A stretch of DNA of 13,880 bases from Candidatus Cloacimonadota bacterium (GTDB lineage: Bacteria > Cloacimonadota > Cloacimonadia > Cloacimonadales > TCS61): positions 6,378-20,257 of the forward strand of contig JAOZPK010000030.1 in assembly GCA_029932755.1 (NCBI GenBank). The letters are read 5' to 3'. Made by a program: the position numbers and the translations under genes. Positions within the stretch are counted from its first letter, which is position 1; every line of letters begins with the position of its first letter. Positions 1 through 7,666 of this stretch are shown in pieces. Below the pieces are notes generated by a model. That model did not search any database and was not told the DNA's origin. It saw nothing but the letters and a program-made list of their open reading frames with translations.

Positions 1-782
1 AAGAAACACTAGTAATAGGAAAATCAACCTCAAAGATAATATCCGACTTTATGAAAGAGCATAACCTTGGGCTTAACGATTTTAAATTTGAAGTGATGGA
101 AGAAGGTTCAAGCGGTTTTTTGGGTTTATTCGGTTCTAAGCCAACAACTATCAAATTCATCTATAAAGAAAGTAAAGCTCATCTAATAAAATCCAAAGCA
201 AAAAAAATTGTAAAAACCAGTGTTAAACCTGAAAAGAAGATCAAGAAAAAGATTGGTAAGAAAATCAGTTTTAAAAAGGAAAGTTTAGCAAACAGCAATC
301 CTGAAGACATAATTAAAATAACCAAAGATTTTGCACAGGGAATTTTGGCAAAAATGAATATTACTTCCGGTGATGTAGAAGTTACCCAAGAAAACGGCAT
401 ATATTATGTAACCGTAAATAATTCAAAAGATGCAGGTTTTATTATTGGAAAAGAAGCCAAAATGCTTGATAGTTTACAACATCTTTTAAACCAGATGGTA
501 AATAAAGCCGAGAAAAAGAAAATTCAAGTTATTATAGACGTTGACGGATACAGAGATAGACGAAAAAAAGCTTTATTAGAGAAAGTTGACAGCATTGCCA
601 AGAGGGTGAAGGAAACCGGAAGAAGTTACACTTTCGAACCACTTCAAGCCAGCAATAGAAAGGTTGTACATCAGCGAATAGAGAAAGACAACGCACTTAG
701 AACCAGAACCATTGGTGATGGTTCCAGAAAACGTGTTGTTGTCCTTCCTACCAATAAACCAACAGATAAACAAAGTAAATAA
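1..782 (+). CDS. jag: Jag/KhpB RNA-binding protein (5' end outside window)
   Basis: Cytoplasmic RNA-binding protein of the Jag (SpoIIIJ-associated, KhpB) family. The frame is open from base 3 with no stop, and the first visible residues (ETLVIGKSTSKIISDF) are already Jag-N domain, so the ATG at 51 is internal and the true start lies left of the window. Numbering from that Met 51 codon: Jag-N continues to about residue 38 and includes GFLGLFGSK; a Lys-rich linker spans 45-76; the KH domain spans about 86-165; the R3H domain spans about 168-233, with R203 and H207 in the R-x3-H arrangement and a typical GDGSRKRVVVLP end. The KH loop reads GKEA where the family normally has GxxG, so the last glycine is alanine. 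In many bacteria jag follows yidC in the rpmH-rnpA-yidC operon; that part is not visible here. The next gene is convergent, 96 bp away, with no convincing terminator between them. Confidence 0.93.
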   Translation, partial: ETLVIGKSTSKIISDFMKEHNLGLNDFKFEVMEEGSSGFLGLFGSKPTTIKFIYKESKAHLIKSKAKKIVKTSVKPEKKIKKKIGKKISFKKESLANSNPEDIIKITKDFAQGILAKMNITSGDVEVTQENGIYYVTVNNSKDAGFIIGKEAKMLDSLQHLLNQMVNKAEKKKIQVIIDVDGYRDRRKKALLEKVDSIAKRVKETGRSYTFEPLQASNRKVVHQRIEKDNALRTRTIGDGSRKRVVVLPTNKPTDKQSK

Positions 783-878
783 AAAAGAATAGTATTATTA
801 TTTTTGGGTTATGATACGAATAAGCAGTTAATTAAGATTGGAGATAGAAAAACTATTTTTAAGTTAGTTATAAACATA

Positions 879-1415
879 TTAGAAAGAATACCCAAATTTA
901 GCATTAAAGTAAGAGATACTGGATCCTGTAAATAATAATGTTACATAATGAAAATTCAGCATCGTTTCCATACTCCATTTTTCTCCAATTTCAAAACCAA
1001 ACCCAAAAGCACAGTAGAGAAAATATGGAATACCGCTGCCATAGTATAATTTAGTATAAAAAATTGATCTTCCTATTGGACTTACTAATTTAATATAGCG
1101 ATAAATGGCTAAATTATCCTTCAGGTTTAATTTATCTTCGTTAGATTCATAGAGACAATCCTTATTGATCAATTTTTTTGGCATCAAAAGATTAAATCCA
1201 AATCCACTGATAGTACTATCTTCTAAGGTTTTCTCGATTTCTATCCCCAATGAGAATCCCAAATGGAATTCAGCTGTTGCTCTTTCATCAAAATCATTAT
1301 ATTTATATTTACCTGAAAAAAGACAGCTAGATGTAATTTGAACTTTTCTTGAAATATCTGCTCGAAGGATACAAACAGTTAATAATAGCATGATAACAAA
1401 AGTTATCTTTTTCAT
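879..1415 (-). CDS. Small secreted protein, probable outer-membrane beta-barrel
   Basis: This 178-residue protein belongs to no family I recognise by name. It begins with a clear signal peptide: KK, then a hydrophobic run (about residues 5-17), then a likely cut near LRA/DIS at about 19. The mature part alternates short amphipathic strands rich in Phe, Tyr and Gly (for example YYGSGIPYFLYCAFGFGFEIG) with polar turns. It ends in an aromatic residue (KFGYSF), as outer-membrane barrels inserted by BamA usually do. A small beta-barrel of about eight strands is the best guess from this pattern. The start is supported by AGGA five bases before the ATG. The gene lies 29 bp downstream of the lipocalin-like secreted gene on the same strand, so the two are probably co-transcribed. 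Export is well supported; the barrel fold is inference. Confidence 0.65.
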   Translation of the reverse strand: MKKITFVIMLLLTVCILRADISRKVQITSSCLFSGKYKYNDFDERATAEFHLGFSLGIEIEKTLEDSTISGFGFNLLMPKKLINKDCLYESNEDKLNLKDNLAIYRYIKLVSPIGRSIFYTKLYYGSGIPYFLYCAFGFGFEIGEKWSMETMLNFHYVTLLFTGSSISYFNAKFGYSF

Positions 1416-1444
1416 TTAATTCCTATAATAAATTAAATCAATAT

Positions 1445-1885
1445 TTATTCAACCCTGGTAAGTATCATTGTATATTTACCTGTTTTATCTTCCGGAAATT
1501 TAGTGGGATAATTGCCGTCTGGTGAAGTGCAGATCTCAAGTTTATTATCCGGTAAAATTTGTATAATTCCAAAACTATTTGTCCATTCAGAACCAGGACA
1601 ACCACCCGGACAAAGTTTGATCGTTACAGGTGAGGTTTTACAGTTTAGTTCAAATCCGCCTTTTGTACCACCGCCAGATCCATCATGGAACTTTTCGTTC
1701 ATGTCATATTTACTTTTCTCATCGAACGTAATATCGCCGCTTATTGCACGTTTGTTTGGTGCAATTTCCCATTTCCCAATAATTAGTTGAGAGATATCTT
1801 CTTTCACATCAGCATCCTGAGCATAAATTGTACCTGTAATAGTAAAGAAAATAACGATAAATAAAAAAGCTTTAAAACGATTCAT
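1445..1885 (-). CDS. Small secreted protein, lipocalin-like
   Basis: This 146-residue protein has a signal peptide (MNRFK, hydrophobic stretch to about residue 20, cut near YAQ/DAD at about 23). The mature region opens with LIIGKWEIAP, which resembles the GxW motif starting small lipocalin-like domains. It continues with alternating beta-strand segments and finishes with KYTMILTRVE, resembling the last strand of such barrels. Four cysteines follow the signal peptide (one in ELNCK, two in CPGGCPG, one in LEICTS), enough for two disulfides in the periplasm or outside the cell. No lipobox Cys follows the signal peptide, so it should be soluble rather than a lipoprotein. The start is fixed by a strong AAGGAGG site. 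It is the first gene of a pair with the beta-barrel-like gene. The lipocalin assignment rests on a short motif and is tentative; ligand unknown. Confidence 0.6.
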   Translation of the reverse strand: MNRFKAFLFIVIFFTITGTIYAQDADVKEDISQLIIGKWEIAPNKRAISGDITFDEKSKYDMNEKFHDGSGGGTKGGFELNCKTSPVTIKLCPGGCPGSEWTNSFGIIQILPDNKLEICTSPDGNYPTKFPEDKTGKYTMILTRVE

Positions 1886-1892
1886 AGATTTT

Positions 1893-1899
1893 CCTCCTT
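1893..1899 (-). promoter_or_regulatory. Strong ribosome binding site of the lipocalin-like gene
   Basis: The minus strand reads AAGGAGG seven bases before the ATG at 1885, a near-perfect anti-16S match. It fixes that start and shows this organism uses Shine-Dalgarno initiation, which supports the start choices elsewhere in the window. Confidence 0.85.
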
Positions 1900-1977
1900 T
1901 TTCATTTTATAAAATTCAACAAATCTGTATCATTTTCAATGTCAATATTATTCTCTTTTGTTGTTCCGTATTCATGG

Positions 1978-1997
1978 ATTCCCGCTTTTGCGAGAAT
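1978..1997. repeat. Short palindromic intergenic repeat, unit 1
   Basis: ATTCCCGC, a TTTT loop, then GCGAGAAT: an 8-bp stem with one mismatch (a G:T pair in one RNA orientation). The sequence GGATTCCCGC...GAGAATGAC resembles small GC-rich palindromes scattered between genes in many bacterial genomes. It lies downstream of comM but no T-tract follows on that gene's strand, so a terminator role is uncertain. Repetition within this genome cannot be shown from one copy. Confidence 0.5.
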
Positions 1998-2005
1998 GAC
2001 AAATT

Positions 2006-2020
2006 TCTCGGCATGCGAGA
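2006..2020. repeat. Small hairpin TCTCG-GCATG-CGAGA
   Basis: A perfect 5-bp stem with a 5-base loop lies eight bases after the 1978-1997 palindrome. It is part of the same mosaic of small inverted repeats in the comM to lipocalin-like gap. No function is assigned. Confidence 0.35.
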
Positions 2021-2027
2021 GAACTCT

Positions 2028-2062
2028 ATCCTTCGATACTTGGCTAAAGCCAAACTCAGGAT
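2028..2062. repeat. Two-level inverted repeat in the comM downstream gap
   Basis: The outer stem is ATCCT (2028-2032) with AGGAT (2058-2062). The inner stem is TTGGC (2040-2044) with GCCAA (2049-2053) around a TAAA loop. The arms are separated by an internal loop of seven and four bases. The flanks TCCTTCGA...CTCAGGATGACAG resemble a short element often seen between genes in unrelated bacteria. RNA from either strand could fold it. No U-tract follows. Confidence 0.5.
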
Positions 2063-2089
2063 GACAGGAGAAAATAATAAATGTCGATC

Positions 2090-2119
2090 CACCTTTGCGT
2101 TTTAGCGTTCTTTGCGGTG
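2090..2119. repeat. Short tandem CTTTGCG element downstream of comM
   Basis: CTTTGCG occurs at 2093-2099 and again at 2110-2116, separated by TTTTAGCGTT, with CACC at the left edge and GGTG at the right edge as a short inverted pair. It lies 11 bp beyond the comM stop codon. The sequence resembles CTTTGCGT-type intergenic repeats common in many genomes; whether it is repeated in this genome is not visible here. Confidence 0.45.
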
Positions 2120-2129
2120 AATATTTTTC

Positions 2130-3668
2130 TCACTCCCAAAATTTTTTATCCAAACTTCTATATTGCACAGCTTCACTAATATGCTCAACACAGATATTCT
2201 CACTACCGTCCAGATCGGCAATGGTGCGGGAAACTTTTAATATTCTATCATAAGCTCTGGCAGATAATCCCATTTTATCCATTGCCATTTTTAATATAGA
2301 TTTACTATCCTCTTTTAAAATGCAATGTTTCCTGATCTGTTTGGAACTCATTTGTGAGTTACTAAAAATGTTACTTTCTGTAAATCGTTTCAGTTGAATT
2401 TCTCGCGAGTTGTTCACTCGTTCTCTAATAATAGAAGATTTTTCTCCAGTAGGGATACTACTGAGTTCATCATATTTCACAGCCGGAACTTCAATATGAA
2501 TATCAATGCGGTCTAAAAGCGGTCCAGAGATCCGTGAACGGTATCTCTGAATATTACCGATAGGACAAGAGCAAGTATGTCCTTCTACTTCACTTCCAAA
2601 ATATCCACAGGGGCAAGGATTCATCGAAGCTACCATCATAAATTTTGCCGGAAATTCCAAACTTTGTGTAGCACGTGAAATGGTTACAACTTCATCTTCC
2701 AAAGGCTGACGTAAAACTTCCAAAACCGATTTTTTAAATTCTGGGAGCTCATCTAAAAATAGAACACCATTATGTGAAAGTGAAACTTCTCCTGGTTTGG
2801 GATAACTACCTCCACCAATTAAAGCAACGTCACTAATAGTATGATGCGGAGAGCGAAACGGACGACTTGTTACGATTCCTTTTTGAGCTCCAATAAAACC
2901 TGCCACCGAATGGATTTTGGTTGTCTCTAAAGCTTCTTCCAGCGTGAATCCGGGCAATATCGTAGGAATTCGACGAGCCAGCATGGTTTTACCGGATCCT
3001 GGAGGTCCTATCATTAAAACATTATGTCCTCCTGCTGCTGCAACTTCTAAAGCACGCTTCACATGAAATTGTCCTTTCACGTCAAACATATCAACCGGAC
3101 TTTCATCTAAATGTGAGAACATCTCTTTTTTATCAACCTTAAAGGGTTCGATTTTTAGTTTATCTTCCAGAAAATTTATAACCTCATTTAAAGATGCAGC
3201 CGGATATACATTCAATTCATCAATAATAGCAGCTTCTTTGGCATTTTCATAAGGTAGAATTAGCCCATCGAGTCCATCTTTCCAGCAGGCAACAGCCACC
3301 GGTAAAACACCATTCACAGGACGTAAGCTACCATCAAGAGATAGTTCACCAATAAAAGCATATTTTTCTAATTTTGCAGTTTTCATTTGGTTTAAGGCAT
3401 AAACCAGTGCCAGTGAAGTGGGAAGATCGAGCGCAACGCCATCCTTTCTAATGTCCGCCGGAGCCAGATTAACGGTATAGCTATGAGTTGGAAAACGAAA
3501 TCCTGAATTCTTGATAGCTGCCGAAACACGATCTTTGCTTTCCTTAACTGAATTTGAAGGCAAACCAACAATAGAGAACTTTGCCAGTCCTCCTTTTATA
3601 TCCGCTTCTACTGTAATCTGCTGTGCGTCTATTCCCTGAATTGCATACGATATGGTTTTTCCATACAT
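2130..3668 (-). CDS. comM: ComM/YifB family Mg-chelatase-like AAA+ ATPase
   Basis: Full-length 512-residue member of the YifB/ComM family. In naturally transformable Gram-negatives ComM is a hexameric helicase that promotes branch migration of incoming DNA during recombination; it is also present in many bacteria not known to be competent. The N-terminal Lon-like ChlI domain spans about 1-170 (VGLPSNSVKESKDRV). The AAA+ core spans about 195-395, with Walker A GPPGSGKT at 221-228, Walker B LFLDE at 303-307 and the arginine region SGPLLDRIDIH at 381-391. A four-cysteine group (C352, C354, C366, C368) is placed like the family's putative zinc site. The C-terminal helical domain ends near 512. 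Start: AAGGAG six bases before the ATG. That site overlaps the end of the lamin-tail gene, whose stop is 12 bp upstream, so the two genes are probably co-transcribed. All motifs are intact. Confidence 0.95.
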   Translation of the reverse strand: MYGKTISYAIQGIDAQQITVEADIKGGLAKFSIVGLPSNSVKESKDRVSAAIKNSGFRFPTHSYTVNLAPADIRKDGVALDLPTSLALVYALNQMKTAKLEKYAFIGELSLDGSLRPVNGVLPVAVACWKDGLDGLILPYENAKEAAIIDELNVYPAASLNEVINFLEDKLKIEPFKVDKKEMFSHLDESPVDMFDVKGQFHVKRALEVAAAGGHNVLMIGPPGSGKTMLARRIPTILPGFTLEEALETTKIHSVAGFIGAQKGIVTSRPFRSPHHTISDVALIGGGSYPKPGEVSLSHNGVLFLDELPEFKKSVLEVLRQPLEDEVVTISRATQSLEFPAKFMMVASMNPCPCGYFGSEVEGHTCSCPIGNIQRYRSRISGPLLDRIDIHIEVPAVKYDELSSIPTGEKSSIIRERVNNSREIQLKRFTESNIFSNSQMSSKQIRKHCILKEDSKSILKMAMDKMGLSARAYDRILKVSRTIADLDGSENICVEHISEAVQYRSLDKKFWE

Positions 3669-3680
3669 ATTTTGCTCCTT

Positions 3681-6074
3681 TTATTTTCCAATTACAACTG
3701 TTATTTTCTTTGAATATACTTTTTCGCTTTCACGTGCAGTCGCCTGCATCAACACAATATAAACTCCTACAGGCAACTTTTTCCCATTATCATTTCTGCC
3801 ATTCCAAATGATATTCCCTGTCGAAGATTGCAAAACCTGATCAACAAGCTTTCTTATCATTCTTCCTTTCAGATCAAAAATGCGTAGAGTTACTATGCTC
3901 AAAACTTCCGGTAATGCATAAGAGAATATTGTTCTTTCATCACGATAGGGCGAAAATGGATTGGGTTCAACTTTAAGTTTCATATTATTGGGAAGCATTT
4001 GCATAAAAATACTGTTGGCCCTTCCTGGCGTACATTGATTTGTAGAAGGTCCCCAATTTTGTTCTGTAGAAATAACTTCCGGATTTACTCTTTCTATTGA
4101 AACGCCATCCAATTCATCGTTCCACTCGGGTTGATAGAAAAATTCTTCGATCAAATCTCCACATTCATCCATCAAGCACATCTGTTCTCCATCATTAGAA
4201 AGGCTAGATAAACCAGTTAATATAGTAATGTCATCAATATCATATTTAGCTTTTAGATAATCTACATCATTTTCTGAATTGGTGATCAAATAATAGTTTT
4301 CCGTATAATATGGAATTTCAAGAGTATCTTCATCAATTATAATTATTATTGTAGTTAAATCCGGTATGGTGAAATTATTAATTATTTCAATCCATTCAGG
4401 TTCATCTTCATCAGGGTTATACATGATCTCATTAATTACAAATGGCAGAGAGCCGCTATTATAAAAGCTGAAGGCAATGTTGTTTCCTGTATTCATGTCA
4501 TTTTCTGAAATTACTTCATATAAGAAACTGAAATATCCACCTTCTAAAATATCCGTTGTAAATTCATAAATGATGGAATCTTCTAAACTGATCTCATCAA
4601 TAAATATATTTTCTGAAGGATACTCTCCATTTATGATCAGATCACAAGAAATAACTGTTTCGAAGATATTTTCCAAACCAATATTTCTAATCATTACAGT
4701 ATGAACTATGGTATTTTCATTTATCTGCATGCTGTTAAATTCTAAACTTAGATCGTATTGCATGGGAAGAACACTGTTAGGAAAAGTTGGAGTTCCTAAA
4801 CTATCAGTACAAATACTCCATATAATATTTTCATCATCAAATGGATCTACTCGTTCAATTGAAAAATCTGTAGGACAACAATTTCCATTATAGGAGGTTG
4901 AATCAAATTTTGTTTCAAATTCATCTGTTAAAATTAATGTTTCATCTGTGTTATTTAGAGAAGTCCATTGTGATGCAAATATAATTTTTTTCGGATCAAC
5001 TTCGGGATAGGTTTGTAGGAACAAAATTGTGTCTTGGCAAACAACAATAAAATCCAGTGGAGGAATATTGCCGTAAAAGCTAATTGTACCGCCTGATGCG
5101 TCCATTATTCTTAAGTTATCCACATTATATACACAATCCGTCCGATTAAATATCTCAACCCACTCCTGATTAGTGTTGAGGGGTTTAAACATTATTTCAT
5201 TCAGCACAAAAGGTGAGTCACCATTTAATAATGAGCTCTCGACATGATTATTCCATAACTCATTATCATACAAGTATATAAGCTCTACTGCAATTCGATG
5301 ATATCCAATTGATATTTCTCCGAGCTGACATGAAAAAACAATCGTACTTTCTGCAGGAATAGCTGGAAGTTCATAAGTTCCATAAAGTGTGTCATTTAAC
5401 ATAACTTTAATGCTGGCAGCAAGGTTATCCACATTTTCTGTGGATAAGTTAGAAACCTCTGTTTGAAGCCAGTATTCACCCTCATTTTCATAGATTTCAA
5501 GGTTACTAATTGCCAGGTCGATCGGGTAAAAATTTGAACCTCCAGGAGAAGGTTCTACGCATTCGAAAAAATCCAACTCACAGTTATTAGAATCTTCCCC
5601 ATCGTATTTTCTGGCAAGTGTATTTCCATCACCTACATCAGGAGCAAAATACTCACCCGGATTTGAAATATCATCGGGAAGTTCATTAGTATTTGGAGAA
5701 TCATAAAGGATAGTATCAGTATACATTTCATCTGCCGAGATCAGGCGAATACCATCTGTTTCAGAACCACCATTTTGGAAAGCAAGGGAAGCTATAAGAT
5801 TAGTATTGGGAACAAACTCTTCTCCAACGAGAAGGAAACCAGAAGGTTCAATATTGATATTGGGAAAAGTGAAAACCAACTCGAATAAGACACCTGCTTT
5901 TTCAATAGTCCAACCCTGCAGGTTAATTGTTAAATCAGAAGAATTATACAGTTCTATCCATTCGTAACCGGTATCAGCACCATCAGGATCATACAAAACT
6001 TCATTAATAACTACATCTTGAGCATAAAGAGATACAATCATTATAAAGTACAAAATAAACCATAAAACTTTCAT
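3681..6074 (-). CDS. Secreted protein with three lamin-tail domains and FlgD-like C-terminal sorting module
   Basis: This 797-residue exported protein has a signal peptide at 1-18 (cut near LYA/QDV). Three lamin-tail domains open with near-identical strands: VVINEVLYDP at 21, FVLNEIMFKP at 289 and FVINEIMYNP at 545, each followed by EW(I/V)E(I/L). Two spacer segments (about 185-285 and 440-540) look like CARDB-type beta-sandwiches (DLAISNLEI, DLSLEFNSM). The last ~95 residues contain VEPNPFSP at 702, FDLKGRMI and GRNDNGKKLPVGVYIV. This is the FlgD-like Ig module that, in FCB bacteria, marks proteins for a type IX-like route to the surface. Bacterial lamin-tail domains are often on surface or secreted proteins, sometimes beside nucleases; no enzyme domain is visible here. 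AGAGGA seven bases before the ATG supports the start. Role inferred: surface-displayed structural or adhesive protein. Confidence 0.88.
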   Translation of the reverse strand: MKVLWFILYFIMIVSLYAQDVVINEVLYDPDGADTGYEWIELYNSSDLTINLQGWTIEKAGVLFELVFTFPNINIEPSGFLLVGEEFVPNTNLIASLAFQNGGSETDGIRLISADEMYTDTILYDSPNTNELPDDISNPGEYFAPDVGDGNTLARKYDGEDSNNCELDFFECVEPSPGGSNFYPIDLAISNLEIYENEGEYWLQTEVSNLSTENVDNLAASIKVMLNDTLYGTYELPAIPAESTIVFSCQLGEISIGYHRIAVELIYLYDNELWNNHVESSLLNGDSPFVLNEIMFKPLNTNQEWVEIFNRTDCVYNVDNLRIMDASGGTISFYGNIPPLDFIVVCQDTILFLQTYPEVDPKKIIFASQWTSLNNTDETLILTDEFETKFDSTSYNGNCCPTDFSIERVDPFDDENIIWSICTDSLGTPTFPNSVLPMQYDLSLEFNSMQINENTIVHTVMIRNIGLENIFETVISCDLIINGEYPSENIFIDEISLEDSIIYEFTTDILEGGYFSFLYEVISENDMNTGNNIAFSFYNSGSLPFVINEIMYNPDEDEPEWIEIINNFTIPDLTTIIIIIDEDTLEIPYYTENYYLITNSENDVDYLKAKYDIDDITILTGLSSLSNDGEQMCLMDECGDLIEEFFYQPEWNDELDGVSIERVNPEVISTEQNWGPSTNQCTPGRANSIFMQMLPNNMKLKVEPNPFSPYRDERTIFSYALPEVLSIVTLRIFDLKGRMIRKLVDQVLQSSTGNIIWNGRNDNGKKLPVGVYIVLMQATARESEKVYSKKITVVIGK

Positions 6075-6165
6075 TATTTATTCCTCTGCGTAAATATAGC
6101 AATAGTCTTTTTAACGTAGTTTCTCGTTTACTCATGAATGGAGATTTAATTCTCTCTTTTCTTAA

Positions 6166-6185
6166 CTCAGACAGGAATGTTTGAG
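6166..6185. repeat. CTCA/TGAG palindromic intergenic repeat
   Basis: A 20-base palindrome: eight-base arms with one mismatch around a four-base loop. On the minus strand it reads CTCAAACA-TTCC-TGTCTGAG. It lies in the 147-bp gap between the cyclase stop and the lamin-tail start, about 90 bp before the latter. The sequence resembles a TCAGACATTCCTGTCTGA-type element that recurs between genes in diverse bacteria. No U-tract follows, so it is not a clear terminator. The rest of this gap shows nothing else I can name. Confidence 0.5.
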
Positions 6186-6221
6186 CTACCATTGATATTA
6201 CTTATTAGTTATATTTCTAAA

Positions 6222-7589
6222 TTATTCAGTTTTGGATACAGTTTTAAAGTTTGGGGTGATCTCAATGTTGGCATAGTTGTGTTTAGTTCCAACACAGAGG
6301 TTGAGGATTATTTCGTAAAAATGCAAATCGTCTTCAAAAATCACAAATTTTTCTTTTAACTCTTTAGAACTTGTCTTTGTGCCGGAACAAACATTTTCTC
6401 CATTCAGATCGATCGTCCATTCTGCGATAAATTCAAATTTGCCTGATGCGTTTTTTTCTCCTTTAATAGAGATTCCAAGATAAGCTTTGTATTGGATTTT
6501 TTCGTTTTTAATGTTAAAAAGTGAATATTCGGCGGTTCTATTTGCAAATATTTCGTTTTTAAATTGGTTCTTTTCATTAAGTGAAATTGTACGGTAAGTA
6601 GAGGGAATACGATGTTCTTTAAAATCAGGATCAATATTGTTTTTTCCTCTTTTTATAGAGATCGGAGCATAATAGCGTACCATGCGACTCACATTATAAT
6701 AAATTAAGTAATCACCTCGTTTTATTTTATTTAAAAGTATTCGATTCTTCCCAATAGGATCATCATCCAACAGTAATTTTTCTCCACTTTTATTAAAATA
6801 TACTTTCTCCGGCCAGAATTCAATTAGTGTTACTTGAATTTTTTGGAATTGCATTATTGCAAAAGATAATACTATTCCCAAAAGAATTAGAGAAATCAGT
6901 ATACCTATTTTTGGAATCCCACGTTTCTTTTTGCCTTTTTGTGGTGGTTTGGGTTTTAAAATGGAAGTATCTGCAACTTCGTAAATATCAATTGGTTCTT
7001 TTATACCCTTAAGAAAGTAAGCACCATGTTTTTTCCAGGATATATTTCCAATCTTGTGCTGTTCGATCCAGCCATGAGCACTATCAAATACCGGATATGT
7101 CATAAAAATTTGTTTGCCGTCTGCCAGACCTTCTACCCTTGAAGCCCTGTTCACATGCCTGCCAAAAAGATCCAGATTAATATCATTTTCTATTGCGATC
7201 TGCCCCATGTGCAAACCGATCCTAACTTCCAAATTTACATCATCCAAATTCTGTTTATTATATTTATTAAGTTCTTGTTGTATTTTTATAGCTCGCTCAA
7301 CTGCGGTTGACGGTTCAGAAAATACCGCCATAATAGAATCGCCAATATGCTTAACTATCAAACCTTCATTATTCTTTTCAATTATTGGAATTAGAATATT
7401 ATTATGAGTTTTCCGAACTTTTGTAGAAAATATCTCTCCTTTTTCCTCAGTAAGATCAGTAAAACCTTTAATATCTGTAAACATAACGGTAAGCACAGAA
7501 GTCTCTCTGAGTTTTCGGTAATTATCTACCGACGTCATTTCCTTTTGTGAAAGTGAATAATTTTGTTTAATATCGTTTTCATTACTCAT
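6222..7589 (-). CDS. Membrane class III adenylate/guanylate cyclase with C-terminal outer domain
   Basis: This enzyme would make a cyclic nucleotide (probably cAMP) from NTP. Numbered from the second in-frame ATG, chosen because AGG sits six bases before it while the ATG at 7604 has no ribosome site: the catalytic domain spans about 30-200, with metal-binding aspartates D39 (FTDIKGFT) and D84 (KHIGDSIMAVF), purine-selecting K80 and D140 (LDLFGRHVN), and transition-state residues N147 and R151 (VNRASR). All six are present, so activity is expected, and the Lys/Asp pair favours ATP over GTP. A Lys-rich segment (KGKKKR) precedes a single membrane helix at about 226-246. About 205 beta-rich residues follow that should lie outside the membrane; their first part weakly recalls PEGA-like repeats. 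The catalytic domain therefore precedes the membrane and outer parts. The gene is 77 bp downstream of nnr on the same strand. Confidence 0.9.
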   Translation of the reverse strand: MSNENDIKQNYSLSQKEMTSVDNYRKLRETSVLTVMFTDIKGFTDLTEEKGEIFSTKVRKTHNNILIPIIEKNNEGLIVKHIGDSIMAVFSEPSTAVERAIKIQQELNKYNKQNLDDVNLEVRIGLHMGQIAIENDINLDLFGRHVNRASRVEGLADGKQIFMTYPVFDSAHGWIEQHKIGNISWKKHGAYFLKGIKEPIDIYEVADTSILKPKPPQKGKKKRGIPKIGILISLILLGIVLSFAIMQFQKIQVTLIEFWPEKVYFNKSGEKLLLDDDPIGKNRILLNKIKRGDYLIYYNVSRMVRYYAPISIKRGKNNIDPDFKEHRIPSTYRTISLNEKNQFKNEIFANRTAEYSLFNIKNEKIQYKAYLGISIKGEKNASGKFEFIAEWTIDLNGENVCSGTKTSSKELKEKFVIFEDDLHFYEIILNLCVGTKHNYANIEITPNFKTVSKTE

Positions 7590-7623
7590 AGCAAACCTGT
7601 TCATTTGAAATTAATTTTATTGA

Positions 7624-7645
7624 TTTTTTAAGTCTGGTTAAAAAA
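7624..7645. terminator. Possible weak A/T hairpin between nnr and the cyclase gene
   Basis: TTTTTTAA and TTAAAAAA form perfect 8-bp arms around GTCTGG. The stem has no G:C pairs, so it would be weak. It follows the nnr stop on the minus strand and could partly terminate or only bend; read-through into the cyclase gene remains likely. Confidence 0.25.
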
Positions 7646-7666
7646 AACGAATAACTACTTGCTCTG

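Noticed and set aside
51..782. jag starting at the ATG at 51
   Set aside because: The frame is open to the window edge and the upstream residues already match the Jag-N domain.
783..878. Terminator between the convergent jag and beta-barrel-like genes
   Set aside because: Only imperfect A/T inverted stretches are visible; no G:C-containing stem followed by a T-tract on either strand.
1916..1965. TTGACA on the minus strand upstream of the lipocalin-like gene as a sigma-70 promoter
   Set aside because: A -35-like hexamer is present but no TATAAT-like hexamer lies 16-18 bases downstream; a similar unpaired TTGACA precedes the UvrC-like gene.
1974..2120. CRISPR array
   Set aside because: The inverted repeats differ from one another and there are no regularly spaced identical direct repeats with spacers.
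6004..6192. Small minus-strand open frame across the start of the lamin-tail gene
   Set aside because: It overlaps the signal-peptide region of a clear gene and runs through a palindromic repeat; it looks like repeat-derived translation.
7114..7407. Plus-strand open frame of 97 codons inside the cyclase gene
   Set aside because: It is antisense to the conserved catalytic core of the cyclase and resembles no family; open frames opposite real genes are expected here.
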